The notes beneath the pieces are model-generated. The model worked only from the letters and a program-made list of their open reading frames with translations. It was not told where the DNA came from and made no database searches. Below are positions 19,750 to 28,028 of a stretch of 44,082 bases of DNA, piece after piece (the stretch's first letter is position 1; each line of letters begins with the position of its first letter). The DNA comes from Pseudomonadota bacterium (GTDB lineage: Bacteria > Myxococcota > Myxococcia > Myxococcales > JAKAPL01), in contig DAIDIT010000042.1 in the NCBI GenBank assembly GCA_027451705.1, positions 1 through 44,082 of the forward strand, written 5' to 3'. The position numbers and the translations under genes are program-made.

Positions 19750-21042
19750 ATGCAAGCGACGACGGCTGCGGGCGAGGCGGCAGCGCAGGGGATCGACCAC
19801 AGGCGGCTCTACCGGCTGCCCTGGAGCCTCTCCGATAACGTCCTCGCGTGGCTCGAGCCGACGTGGGAGTGCAACCTCGCCTGCGAGGGCTGCTACCGGG
19901 CGAATACCAAGAAGCACAAGTCGATGGCGGAGATCCGGCGCGAACTCGAGATCTTCGAGGCGGCGCGCAACTTCGACAGCGTCTCCATCGCGGGCGGCGA
20001 TCCGCTGCTGCACCCGCAGATCGTCGACATCGTTCGGCTCGTCGCCGAGCGCGGCCACAAGCCGATCCTCAACACCAACGGCCTGGCGCTGAAGGACGAC
20101 AAGCTCATCGCCGAGCTGAAGGCCGCGGGCCTCGCCGGCTTCACCTTCCACATCGACAGCAAACAGGGGCGGCCGGGCTGGAAGAAGAAGAGCGAGGTCG
20201 ACCTGAACGAGCTCCGCCTCTCGTACGCGGAGCGCGTCGCGCGGGTGGGCGGGCTCGTCTGCTCGTTCAACTCGACGGTTTACGAGGACACGCTCGAGCA
20301 GGTCCCCGACCTCGTGCAGTTCGCTCAGGACCACATTGACATCGTCAACATCATGGTCTTCATCACCCTGCGCGGCGCGATGCTCGACGGAGCCTTCGAC
20401 TACTACCGCGGCGGGAAGAAGATCGACGCCGAGCCGCTCCAGTACTCGGTGGACCAGCCGAAGCAGCGGCTGGACATGACCTCGCGCGAGGTGGTGGCGA
20501 AGATCCGCGAACGTTTTCCGGACTTCGCGCCCGCCGCCTACCTCGGCGGCACCGAGAAGGCCGATTCGCTCAAGTGGCTCTTGACCGGGCGCGTCGGCAT
20601 GCCCGGCAAGGTCTTCGGCTATGTCGGTCCGCGGGTCATCGAACTCGGGCAGGTCGGCCACCACGCGCTGACCGGCCGCTACATGGCGTACCTCCCGCCC
20701 TCGATGCTCCACGGGGGCAGATCGATGCTGGCGCTCGCCCCGTTCGACGCGGGGATACGCTCGATCGCGGCCGCCTACGCCGGGCATCTCGCGCGCAGGC
20801 CGCTCGACGCGCGCAAGGAGCTCCACTTCCAGTCGATCATGGTCATCCAGCCGATCGACCTCCTGCCCGACGGCCGGCAGAACATGTGCGACGGCTGCCC
20901 CGACATGACGGTCCACGACGGACAGCTCGTCTGGTCGTGCCGCCTCGACGAGTGCCTGCAGTACGGTGGTTTCGTCCAGACCGTGCCGCGGAAGGCCGAC
21001 GCCCAGGCCCCCGTCCCGCTGCGCACCCAGGCGAGCGCGTAG
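19750..21042 (+). CDS. Radical SAM protein with CxxxCxxC cluster and Cys-rich C-terminus
   Basis: EPTWECNLACEGCYRA; VSIAGGDPLLHP; C-term NMCDGCPDMTVHDGQLVWSCRLDEC. Confidence 0.88.
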   Translation: MQATTAAGEAAAQGIDHRRLYRLPWSLSDNVLAWLEPTWECNLACEGCYRANTKKHKSMAEIRRELEIFEAARNFDSVSIAGGDPLLHPQIVDIVRLVAERGHKPILNTNGLALKDDKLIAELKAAGLAGFTFHIDSKQGRPGWKKKSEVDLNELRLSYAERVARVGGLVCSFNSTVYEDTLEQVPDLVQFAQDHIDIVNIMVFITLRGAMLDGAFDYYRGGKKIDAEPLQYSVDQPKQRLDMTSREVVAKIRERFPDFAPAAYLGGTEKADSLKWLLTGRVGMPGKVFGYVGPRVIELGQVGHHALTGRYMAYLPPSMLHGGRSMLALAPFDAGIRSIAAAYAGHLARRPLDARKELHFQSIMVIQPIDLLPDGRQNMCDGCPDMTVHDGQLVWSCRLDECLQYGGFVQTVPRKADAQAPVPLRTQASA

Positions 21043-21132
21043 CCCGTCGAAGGCCCAGGCTGCGTGGATCCGCGGGGCGCCACCCGCGCCCGGCCTTCTC
21101 ATCCGGCGGCGCGGCGGGGTAAGACTGCGGCG

Positions 21133-22740
21133 ATGCCCGCTGCCGCCGAAGGCGCCGCTCCGCCGATACCCGAGGTGGCACCCGATCCCCCGCCTCCACG
21201 CACGGCGCGCTCGGCGCTCGTCGTCGGTGCCGGCATCCTCCTCTCCCGGCTCGTCGGGTTGATCCGGCAGAGGGTCTTCGCGCACTTCTTCGGCGACTCG
21301 TGGATCGCCGACGCCTTCAGCGCGGCGCTGCGGCTGCCAAATATCACCCAGAACCTCCTCGGCGAGGGGACGCTCAGCGCGTCCTTCATCCCGGTCTACG
21401 CCCGCAGCCTCGGGCGAGGCGACGAGGCGCGCGCGCGCGCGTTCGCCCGCGGCGCGCTCGGCCTGCTCGCGACGGCGGTGCTCGCGCTCTCGATCGCCGG
21501 AGTCGTCGCCGCGCGGCCCCTGACCCACGTCCTGGTCCCGGGCTTCACCGGCGACCGGCTCGACCTCGCGGTCCACCTCGTCCGGATCTTCTTCCCGATG
21601 ACGGGCCTCCTCGCGCTGTCGGCCTGGTGCCTCGGTGTCCTCAACAGCCACCGCCGCTTCTTCTTGCCTTACGCGGCCCCGATCCTCTGGAGCCTCGCGC
21701 AGATCGGCGCGGTGCTGCTCGGCAGCCGGCACTCCGAGGGGGCGATGCTCGCGCTCTGGATGGGCTACGGGGCGCTCGCGGGCGGGGGGCTGCAACTGCT
21801 CGTGCAGATCCCGCAGGCCCGCCGGCTCCTCGGCGGCCGCCTCGCCCCGACGGCGCACTGGCGGACCGACGACGTCCGCCAGGCGACCCGGGCGCTCGGG
21901 CCGGTGGTGGTCGGGCGCGGCATCGTCCAGCTTTCGGCGCTGCTCGACACTTTCCTCGCGAGCATGCTGAGGACGGGCGCCAACGCGACGCTCGGTTACG
22001 TGCAGACGCTCTACGTCCTGCCGATCAGCCTCTTCGGGGTGGGCGAGGCGGCTGCGGTCCTGCCGGAGATGGCGCGCGAGACGGCCGCGCAGAGCCTCGA
22101 GGAGCGCCACCGAGCGCTCCGCCGCCGGCTCGGCGAATCACTGACCCGCATCGGTTTCACGACCGTGCCTACGACCGTCGCCTTCGTGGTGCTCGCGACC
22201 GAAGTCGTCGGCGCCTTTTACCAGACCGGCCGTTTCGGCGCGAGGGCGACACAGGTCGTCGCCTCCGCGCTCGCGACGTACATTCTTGCCCTGGTCGCCA
22301 ACGCCTCGGTCCGGGTCATGGCCTCGGCCTTCTACGCCCTCGACGACACGGCGACGCCCGCCCGGCTGGCGGTCCTGCGCGCCGCGATCAGCGCCACGCT
22401 GAGCTTCGTGCTGATGCAGCGCTTCGACATCGTCGGGCTGTGCGCGGGCGCCGCGGCGGCAGGCTGGATCGAAGCGCTCGCGCTGGGCTTCATGCTGCGG
22501 CACCGGCTCGGTGGGCTCGAGCTGCCGGCCGGCCGGTGGCTCCGTTTCTTCGCGGCGTCGGCCCTCGCCGCGGCCGCCGGCCTCGCGGCCGCGCGGGCCA
22601 GCCACGGCTGGCCGGTGCTGCTCTCGGCGGCCGTCGCGCTGCCGGCCTTCGGGCTCGCCTATCTAGCGTCGGCCGCGGCGCTCGGCACGCCGGACGTGCT
22701 GGAGTTCGTCTCCGCGGTCCGGCGGCGCTTCACCCGGTAG
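21133..22740 (+). CDS. murJ: MurJ/MviN lipid II flippase
   Basis: ILLSRLVGLIRQRVFAHFFGDSWIADAFSAALRLPNITQNLLGEGTLSASFIPVYA; multiple TM segments. Confidence 0.92.
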   Translation: MPAAAEGAAPPIPEVAPDPPPPRTARSALVVGAGILLSRLVGLIRQRVFAHFFGDSWIADAFSAALRLPNITQNLLGEGTLSASFIPVYARSLGRGDEARARAFARGALGLLATAVLALSIAGVVAARPLTHVLVPGFTGDRLDLAVHLVRIFFPMTGLLALSAWCLGVLNSHRRFFLPYAAPILWSLAQIGAVLLGSRHSEGAMLALWMGYGALAGGGLQLLVQIPQARRLLGGRLAPTAHWRTDDVRQATRALGPVVVGRGIVQLSALLDTFLASMLRTGANATLGYVQTLYVLPISLFGVGEAAAVLPEMARETAAQSLEERHRALRRRLGESLTRIGFTTVPTTVAFVVLATEVVGAFYQTGRFGARATQVVASALATYILALVANASVRVMASAFYALDDTATPARLAVLRAAISATLSFVLMQRFDIVGLCAGAAAAGWIEALALGFMLRHRLGGLELPAGRWLRFFAASALAAAAGLAAARASHGWPVLLSAAVALPAFGLAYLASAAALGTPDVLEFVSAVRRRFTR

Positions 22741-23486
22741 GGGCCCTCGAGCGGGTCCGGGCCGCCTCCCGCGATGGAGGCGACGCGCTCGCGCGCGAGC
22801 GCGACGGCCTCCTCGGAGGCGTCGCATCCCCGGAAGCCGCAACCGGCGCGGAGCGCCGCGACGGCGGTCGAGCCGCTGCCGACGAACGGATCGCAGACCA
22901 CGAAGCCCGGCTCGGCGCTCGCGCGGACGAGGGTCTCGAAGAGGGCTACAGGCTTCTGGGTCGCGTAGGCGGCCGTCGTGATGCGGGGCACGCGGACGAT
23001 GTCCGGGAGGTCGCGCCGCGACAGGGGGCGCTTCCCCTTGCTCGCGAAGACGATCAGTTCGTGGCGCCGGCGGTAGTAGTGGCCCATCCCCAGGAGCGCC
23101 TTGTCCCAGACGAGGAGGTTCTTCACGTCGAAAACCTCGCGGACGAGGTGGCCGAGCGAGAGGAGCGAGTAGCTGTCGAACATCACATACACGTGCCGAT
23201 CGTCGCGCAGCACGCGGTGCAACTCCCGCAGCAGGGCGCGGAACGTCTCGGGGTCGTCCTGGAACTCCTGGAACCAGCGGCCGCCGGGCCGTCCGGCGTC
23301 GCTGTAACGGCCGACGATGCGCCCCCGGCCGAGCATGAGGTGCCGGTTCATGCCCGAATAGGCGGGGTCGGTCACGACGAGGTCGACCGACGCGGCGGGC
23401 AGCGATTGGAGGAAGGCCAGGCAGTCGCCGTGGTCGATACGCCAGAGGGGTGCCTCGTTCGCTTCGGTCGAGACGGCGGCGGCCAT
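22659..23486 (-). CDS. Site-specific DNA methyltransferase (N4/N6 type), no restriction partner in window
   Basis: TDPAYSGMNRHLM catalytic motif before CDPFVGSGSTAVAAL SAM-binding motif; TQKPVALFETLVRAS; 82-bp convergent overlap with murJ. Confidence 0.85.
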   Translation of the reverse strand: MAAAVSTEANEAPLWRIDHGDCLAFLQSLPAASVDLVVTDPAYSGMNRHLMLGRGRIVGRYSDAGRPGGRWFQEFQDDPETFRALLRELHRVLRDDRHVYVMFDSYSLLSLGHLVREVFDVKNLLVWDKALLGMGHYYRRRHELIVFASKGKRPLSRRDLPDIVRVPRITTAAYATQKPVALFETLVRASAEPGFVVCDPFVGSGSTAVAALRAGCGFRGCDASEEAVALARERVASIAGGGPDPLEGPYRVKRRRTAETNSSTSGVPSAAADAR

Positions 23487-23529
23487 GGGGCCTATCATGC
23501 ACGCAACTCTGACATCGAGAGGTGGCGCC

Positions 23530-24192
23530 ATGGAGAAGGGGTACGGGCAGGGCGATTCCGCCATCGCGGGATGGGCGGTCGCGACATTCGATCCGGAGGA
23601 CGCGGTGCTGCGGGAGATCCGTGAGCGCTCGCTCGCGAACCGGATGCCGGACATCCAGGTCGCCGCCATGGACGGCCGGCTCCTCGAACTGCTCGCGCGC
23701 GCGTCGGGGGCGCGGCGGGCGGTCGAGATCGGCACGCTCGGCGGCTACTCGGGCGTCTGCCTGCTCCGCGGCATGGGGCCGGGCGGCCGGCTCGACACGT
23801 TCGAGATCTCCGAGACTCACGCGGCGGTGGCGCGCGAATCTTTCCGGCGCGCGGGGCTCGAGGCGCAGGCGCGCGTTCACGTCGGGCCCGCCCTCGAGAG
23901 GCTCCGCGACGTCGAGGCCGAGGCGCCGTTCGACCTCTGCTTCATCGACGCGGACAAGGTGAACTACCCGGCCTACCTCGCCTGGGCGGGCGAACATCTG
24001 AAGATCTCCGGCCTCGTGCTCGGTGACAACGCCTTCGCCTTCGGCGAGATCGCGCGGGCACCGAGCGGGACGGGCGCGGCCTCGACCGCGGCGCTGCAAT
24101 CGTTCGCGCTCGACCTCGCCCGCGGCGGCCGCTTCCGGTCGACGATCATCCCCACCGCCGAAGGCCTCGCGATGGGCGTCAAGATCTGTTAG
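23530..24192 (+). CDS. SAM-dependent O-methyltransferase
   Basis: AVEIGTLGGYSGVCLLRGM, FDLCFIDADKVNYPAYLAW, LVLGDNAF. Confidence 0.9.
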   Translation: MEKGYGQGDSAIAGWAVATFDPEDAVLREIRERSLANRMPDIQVAAMDGRLLELLARASGARRAVEIGTLGGYSGVCLLRGMGPGGRLDTFEISETHAAVARESFRRAGLEAQARVHVGPALERLRDVEAEAPFDLCFIDADKVNYPAYLAWAGEHLKISGLVLGDNAFAFGEIARAPSGTGAASTAALQSFALDLARGGRFRSTIIPTAEGLAMGVKIC

Positions 24193-24276
24193 CCCGACCG
24201 TGGGCTTGCGCGCCGGCGTCCGCGCACCCACATTGGCTTCCGGCGGCGCTTTCCGCGCCGCGGAGAGGGGGAGCGT

Positions 24277-24666
24277 ATGCCCACGAAGCGTGTGACCCGA
24301 CGGGCCGAGGAGCAGTTGCGGCGCGGCAAGCGGCCGACCACCGCGGCCGGGGAGTTCGTCCACGAGGAGATCGAGCACGTACGGCACGGCAAGCACGGCG
24401 CACGCTCGCCGAAGCAGGCCATTGCCATCGGCCTCTCGAAGGCGCGGCGCGCGGGGATCCCGGTGCCGTCGAAGGGGAAGTCCGCGAAGCACGCGGCGCC
24501 GAAGAGGTCCACCAAGCGGGGCGCCGCGTCCCACCGCGGCGCGTCGCACAAGCGGGCGGCCGCGTCGCTCGGGGCGCTGCGGCGGGAGTCGCGCGGGACG
24601 GTGTCGCGCGGTGCACTCGCCAGACAGGCCAAGACGTCGCGGCGGAGCACGGGCCGCCACGCCTGA
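24277..24666 (+). CDS. DUF6496-like small basic protein
   Basis: GEFVHEEIEHVRHGKHGARSPKQAIAIGLSKARRAGIPV followed by K/R/A/S-rich tail. Confidence 0.85.
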   Translation: MPTKRVTRRAEEQLRRGKRPTTAAGEFVHEEIEHVRHGKHGARSPKQAIAIGLSKARRAGIPVPSKGKSAKHAAPKRSTKRGAASHRGASHKRAAASLGALRRESRGTVSRGALARQAKTSRRSTGRHA

Positions 24667-24682
24667 AGCGCCGCGGTCGGGT

Positions 24683-26146
24683 ATGGACGCGGGCGGGCTG
24701 CGCCGCTGGACCCGGGAGGCCGGCCCGCTCGTGGCCGGCCGCGCCGCGTCCGCGGCGGCGGGGCTGCTCGTCCCGATCGTCCTCGCGCGGCTCCTCGTTC
24801 CCGACCAGTACGGATCGTTCAAGCAGCTCTTCCTCGTCGCGACCACGGGCGCCGGGCTCGTCCAACTCGGCATGTACCAGTCACTCTACTATTTCCTGCC
24901 GCGCGAGCCGGAGGCGGGCCGCGCCTACCTCGTCCACGCGACGGCGTACCTCGCCGCGGCCGGCCTCGCGGTCGGGACGGTGCTATGGGCTGCCGGGGGC
25001 CCGATCGCCGCGCTGATGCACAATCCTGCGCTGCGTCCCGCCGTCCTTCCCATGGCACTGTACGCGGCGTTCTGGACCGCGAGCGTTCCGCTCGAGCACG
25101 GACTCATCGCCTCGGGCCGGATCGGGCGGGGCGGCCTCGCCTACGTCGTCTCGGAGAGCGTGCGCGTCGGCGTGCAGGTGGGCGCGGCGCTTGCCTTCCG
25201 CAGCGTGGTCGCGATCCTCTGGGCGTCGGCCGCCTTCGCCTTCCTGCGGACGGCCGTGACCTGGGCGATCGCGCTCTCGTCGCTGCGAGGGCCCCTGTGG
25301 GAAGGCGGGCGGCTGCGGTCGCAGTGGAGCTACTGCCTGCCGTTCGGCGCCGCCGCGCTCCTGATGATCCCGCAGCAGTCGCTCCACCAGTACGTCGTGA
25401 GCGCCTGGGCGACTCCGGCCGAGTTCGCCCTCTACGCGATCGGCTGTCTCCAGCTCCCGGTCGTCGAACTGCTCTACACGCCGATCTCGGATCTCATGAT
25501 CCTGCGGATCGGCGCCGCGGACCGCGGCGGCGACGCGTCCGCGGCGCGCACGAGTTTCCGCGAGGCGGTCGGCAACCTCGCCTGGGTTTTCTGGCCGCTG
25601 GCGGCGGAGATGTGGGCCGTGGCGCCGGCCGCGATCCCGTGGGTCTTCACCGCGCGCTACGCGGCGGCGGTGCCGATCTTCCGGGTCTCGATCCTCTCGC
25701 TCGTCATCGCGGCCTTCCCCGTCGACGGCGTACTCCGGGCGCGGGCGCGCAAGCGCTTCTTCTTCTGGGCGCAGGTGGGCAAGCTGGCACTGACCGGCGT
25801 GCTCGTGACGGCCGGGCTGCATCTCTTCGGGCTGCGCGGCGCGGTCGGCGGGCAGGTGGGGGCGCAGGCGATCGTGGCGGCGGCGATGCTCTGGGAGTCG
25901 GCGCGGGCGCTCGGGACCTCGGGCGCGGAGCTCTTGCCCTGGCGCCGGCTCGCCGCCCACGCGCTGCCGGCGGCGCTCGCCGGGGTGGCGGCGGCGGCGC
26001 TGCGGGGGCGCCTCGCGCACGCGCTGCCGGAACAGGTCGTCGCCGCGGGCCTCGTCTTCGCGGTCATCTGGGGCGCCGGCCAACTGGTGATCTGGAGGGG
26101 CAGGCGCGGGGCGTTCGGGCCCGCCGCCACCGCCGCGGTTCCCTGA
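24683..26146 (+). CDS. Wzx/oligosaccharide flippase-like membrane protein
   Basis: MDAGGLRRWTREAGPLVAGRAASAAAGLLVPIVLARLLVPDQYGSFKQLFLV; many hydrophobic helices. Confidence 0.85.
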   Translation: MDAGGLRRWTREAGPLVAGRAASAAAGLLVPIVLARLLVPDQYGSFKQLFLVATTGAGLVQLGMYQSLYYFLPREPEAGRAYLVHATAYLAAAGLAVGTVLWAAGGPIAALMHNPALRPAVLPMALYAAFWTASVPLEHGLIASGRIGRGGLAYVVSESVRVGVQVGAALAFRSVVAILWASAAFAFLRTAVTWAIALSSLRGPLWEGGRLRSQWSYCLPFGAAALLMIPQQSLHQYVVSAWATPAEFALYAIGCLQLPVVELLYTPISDLMILRIGAADRGGDASAARTSFREAVGNLAWVFWPLAAEMWAVAPAAIPWVFTARYAAAVPIFRVSILSLVIAAFPVDGVLRARARKRFFFWAQVGKLALTGVLVTAGLHLFGLRGAVGGQVGAQAIVAAAMLWESARALGTSGAELLPWRRLAAHALPAALAGVAAAALRGRLAHALPEQVVAAGLVFAVIWGAGQLVIWRGRRGAFGPAATAAVP

Positions 26147-26165
26147 GGAGCGGCTTCGAGTCGAT

Positions 26166-26240
26166 TGGAGGCGCCACCCAGATTCGAACTGGGGAATGAA
26201 GGTTTTGCAGACCTTTGCCTTACCACTTGGCGATGGCGCC
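26166..26240 (-). tRNA. tRNA-Cys(GCA), CCA encoded
   Basis: GGCGCCATCGCCAAGTGGTAAGGCAAAGGTCTGCAAAACCTTCATTCCCCAGTTCGAATCTGGGTGGCGCCTCCA; 7-bp acceptor stem, GTTCGAATC T loop, anticodon GCA. Confidence 0.96.
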
Positions 26241-26313
26241 GGAAGCGCAGTCGAGGTAGCACGCGGTCCGTTCGGGCGTCAAGCGCCCCGGGCCCGAGAG
26301 GCGGGACGTCCGG

Positions 26314-26766
26314 CTACGGCCGCGCCTTGATCTTCTCGCGCTGGCGCTTGCCCTTCGTCTTGCGGATGACGCGGGTTCGGCGCCGCTTCTCCTTGGCCGC
26401 GACCTTCGTCTCGACGGGGATGTGGTGGCGGCCGCCGGGGCGGCGCAGGTGCGGCTCCTTCTGGACCGGATCGAGGCTGTCGTAGAGGGCGCGGAAGGCG
26501 GCCTGGAGCTTGTCGAGGTAGGCGACGAGGGCGGGGAGCGACGCGGTGCGGCCGACCAGCGCGGACTTCAGCGCGAGCTGCACGCGCTCGACGGCCCTGT
26601 GCGGCTCGAGGTGCCGATCGAGCTCGGCGAGGAGGTCTCGCGGCGTGCGCAGCTCGCCCGCGAAGGCGAGCAGGGTGCCTTCGGGGACGCGGTGGAGGAG
26701 TCGTTCGCGGAAGTCGGCCACGCGGGCCTTGATGCGGTGGTGGACGGCGTTGCGGGTGCGGGACAT
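26314..26766 (-). CDS. Hypothetical protein with basic C-terminus
   Basis: MSRTRNAVHHRIKARVADFRERLLHRVPEGTLLAFAGELRTPRDLLAELDRHL...KRRRTRVIRKTKGKRQREKIKARP; sequence upstream of 26766 in this frame is the repeat array. Confidence 0.7.
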   Translation of the reverse strand: MSRTRNAVHHRIKARVADFRERLLHRVPEGTLLAFAGELRTPRDLLAELDRHLEPHRAVERVQLALKSALVGRTASLPALVAYLDKLQAAFRALYDSLDPVQKEPHLRRPGGRHHIPVETKVAAKEKRRRTRVIRKTKGKRQREKIKARP

Positions 26767-26794
26767 GAGGCCCACCAGGGTAGACCCGAAGCTC

Positions 26795-27269
26795 GGGTCG
26801 CACCAGAGGAGCGTGCGGTCGGGCGACTCGAGGCTCGAGTCCAGGCGCCGGCATTCGGTGGAACGCCCCACCGAATGGAGCCGGGTCGAGTGCGAGCGCG
26901 ACTCGGGCGAGTCGAAGCTCGACTCGTGCCGCCTGCAATCGGAGGGGCGTTCCACCGATTGCGGCAACGTCGAATGCAAGCTCGACTCGGCCGATTCGGC
27001 CCTCGAGTCGGTCTCTCTGCATTCGGAGGTGCGCTCCACCGAATGCAGGAAGGGCGAGTCGAGGCTCGAAGAGGCCGAGTCGAGCTTCCAATCGGCCTTT
27101 CTGCATTCGGTCGTGCGCCCCTCCGAATGCAGTCAGGCCGAGTCGAGCCTCGACGGGCCATTTCGACGTTCGAGTCAGCCTCCCTTCATTCGGTGGAGCG
27201 CCCCTCCGAATTCAGGAAGGTCGAGTCGAGCCTCGCGGAGGTCGACTCGAGCTCGAATCCCGTCCCATC
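26795..27269. repeat. 84-bp-period tandem array of dyad-symmetric units (5 palindromes)
   Basis: 28-bp palindromes start at 26851, 26935, 27019, 27103, 27186 (spacing 84, 84, 84, 83); consensus about GCATTCGGTGGnGCGCnCCACCGAATGC; intervening 56-bp segments are homologous to each other. Confidence 0.9.
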
Positions 27270-27422
27270 GAGGAGAAGCGGGGCCCCATCGGCGCTCGCC
27301 AGGCCGATCCTCGCGACGCCCGAGACGCCGCCGAGGAGCGCCATCGGGTCCCCGCGCGGGCGCCGCCACTCGACGGCGCAGCCTGCGACCAACCCGAGCC
27401 GGAAGGCGGCGGCGAAGGTCAT
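27186..27422 (-). CDS. Possible small hypothetical protein whose 3' end runs into the repeat array
   Basis: MTFAAAFRLGLVAGCAVEWRRPRGDPMALLGGVSGVARIGLASADGAPLLLDGTGFELESTSARLDSTFLNSEGRSTE; the TGA stop lies in repeat unit 5. Confidence 0.35.
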   Translation of the reverse strand: MTFAAAFRLGLVAGCAVEWRRPRGDPMALLGGVSGVARIGLASADGAPLLLDGTGFELESTSARLDSTFLNSEGRSTE

Positions 27423-27523
27423 CGACCGGAGAACGCGCGCAGCGCGCGCCTCGCGGGCAGGCCTTTCCGCCGCGGGGAACGAGGCGTGTCCGAGCCACCA
27501 CGTCCACCGCCGCAGCGGCTCGG

Positions 27524-27552
27524 TTGACAGCCTGGGGGGGGGGAACTAAGAC
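27524..27552 (+). promoter_or_regulatory. Candidate sigma70 promoter with G10 spacer tract
   Basis: TTGACA (27524-27529), 17-nt spacer GCCTGGGGGGGGGGAAC, TAAGAC (27547-27552), 9 nt before ATG 27562. Confidence 0.4.
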
Positions 27553-27561
27553 CTGGGTTGA

Positions 27562-27933
27562 ATGCTGCGCCGAGGTTTCGCACTGGTGGGGGCAGTCTGC
27601 CTGGTCTTCTCGCCGGGAGCCGGTGGGCTCGGTCGCGCGCTGGCTTCGATGGACGCGTGCGGCTGCAACATGGGCCCCGACTGCCCGATGTGCCGGGCAC
27701 GCCGGATGCGAGAGAAGCGGGCGGCTGACCTGGCGCACCATTGTCCTTGCCGCCTCCAGCGGTCGACGGCCGCGGGACAGGGCGCCGCCTCGAGCACGGC
27801 TGAGTCCGATCCACAGGGCCGTCGGGCGGTCGCAACTCTGCCGTCTGCCGATCCCGACCGCTGGATATTGCCCGCGCTCCTTCCTCCCGAGTCCTGGTCC
27901 CCCAAGATCCCCCGTCGGCCGCCGCGCGCGTAG
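27562..27933 (+). CDS. Secreted Cys/Met/His-rich small protein, possibly metal-binding
   Basis: Signal-like N-term; MDACGCNMGPDCPMCRARRMREKRAADLAHHCPCRLQ. Confidence 0.65.
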   Translation: MLRRGFALVGAVCLVFSPGAGGLGRALASMDACGCNMGPDCPMCRARRMREKRAADLAHHCPCRLQRSTAAGQGAASSTAESDPQGRRAVATLPSADPDRWILPALLPPESWSPKIPRRPPRA

Positions 27934-28028
27934 ATCGTGGCGTAGTCCTTCGTCTCGTTTCCAGGTTGTTCACTCGAGAGCCCCGCGGGCCGCGACGCCT
28001 GTCCGCCGCGCGGGGCGGGAGAAGTCCA

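Noticed and set aside
26851-27213. Regularly spaced palindromes resembling a CRISPR array
   Set aside because: The 56-bp 'spacers' are homologous to each other, repeats are degenerate, and no cas genes are present.
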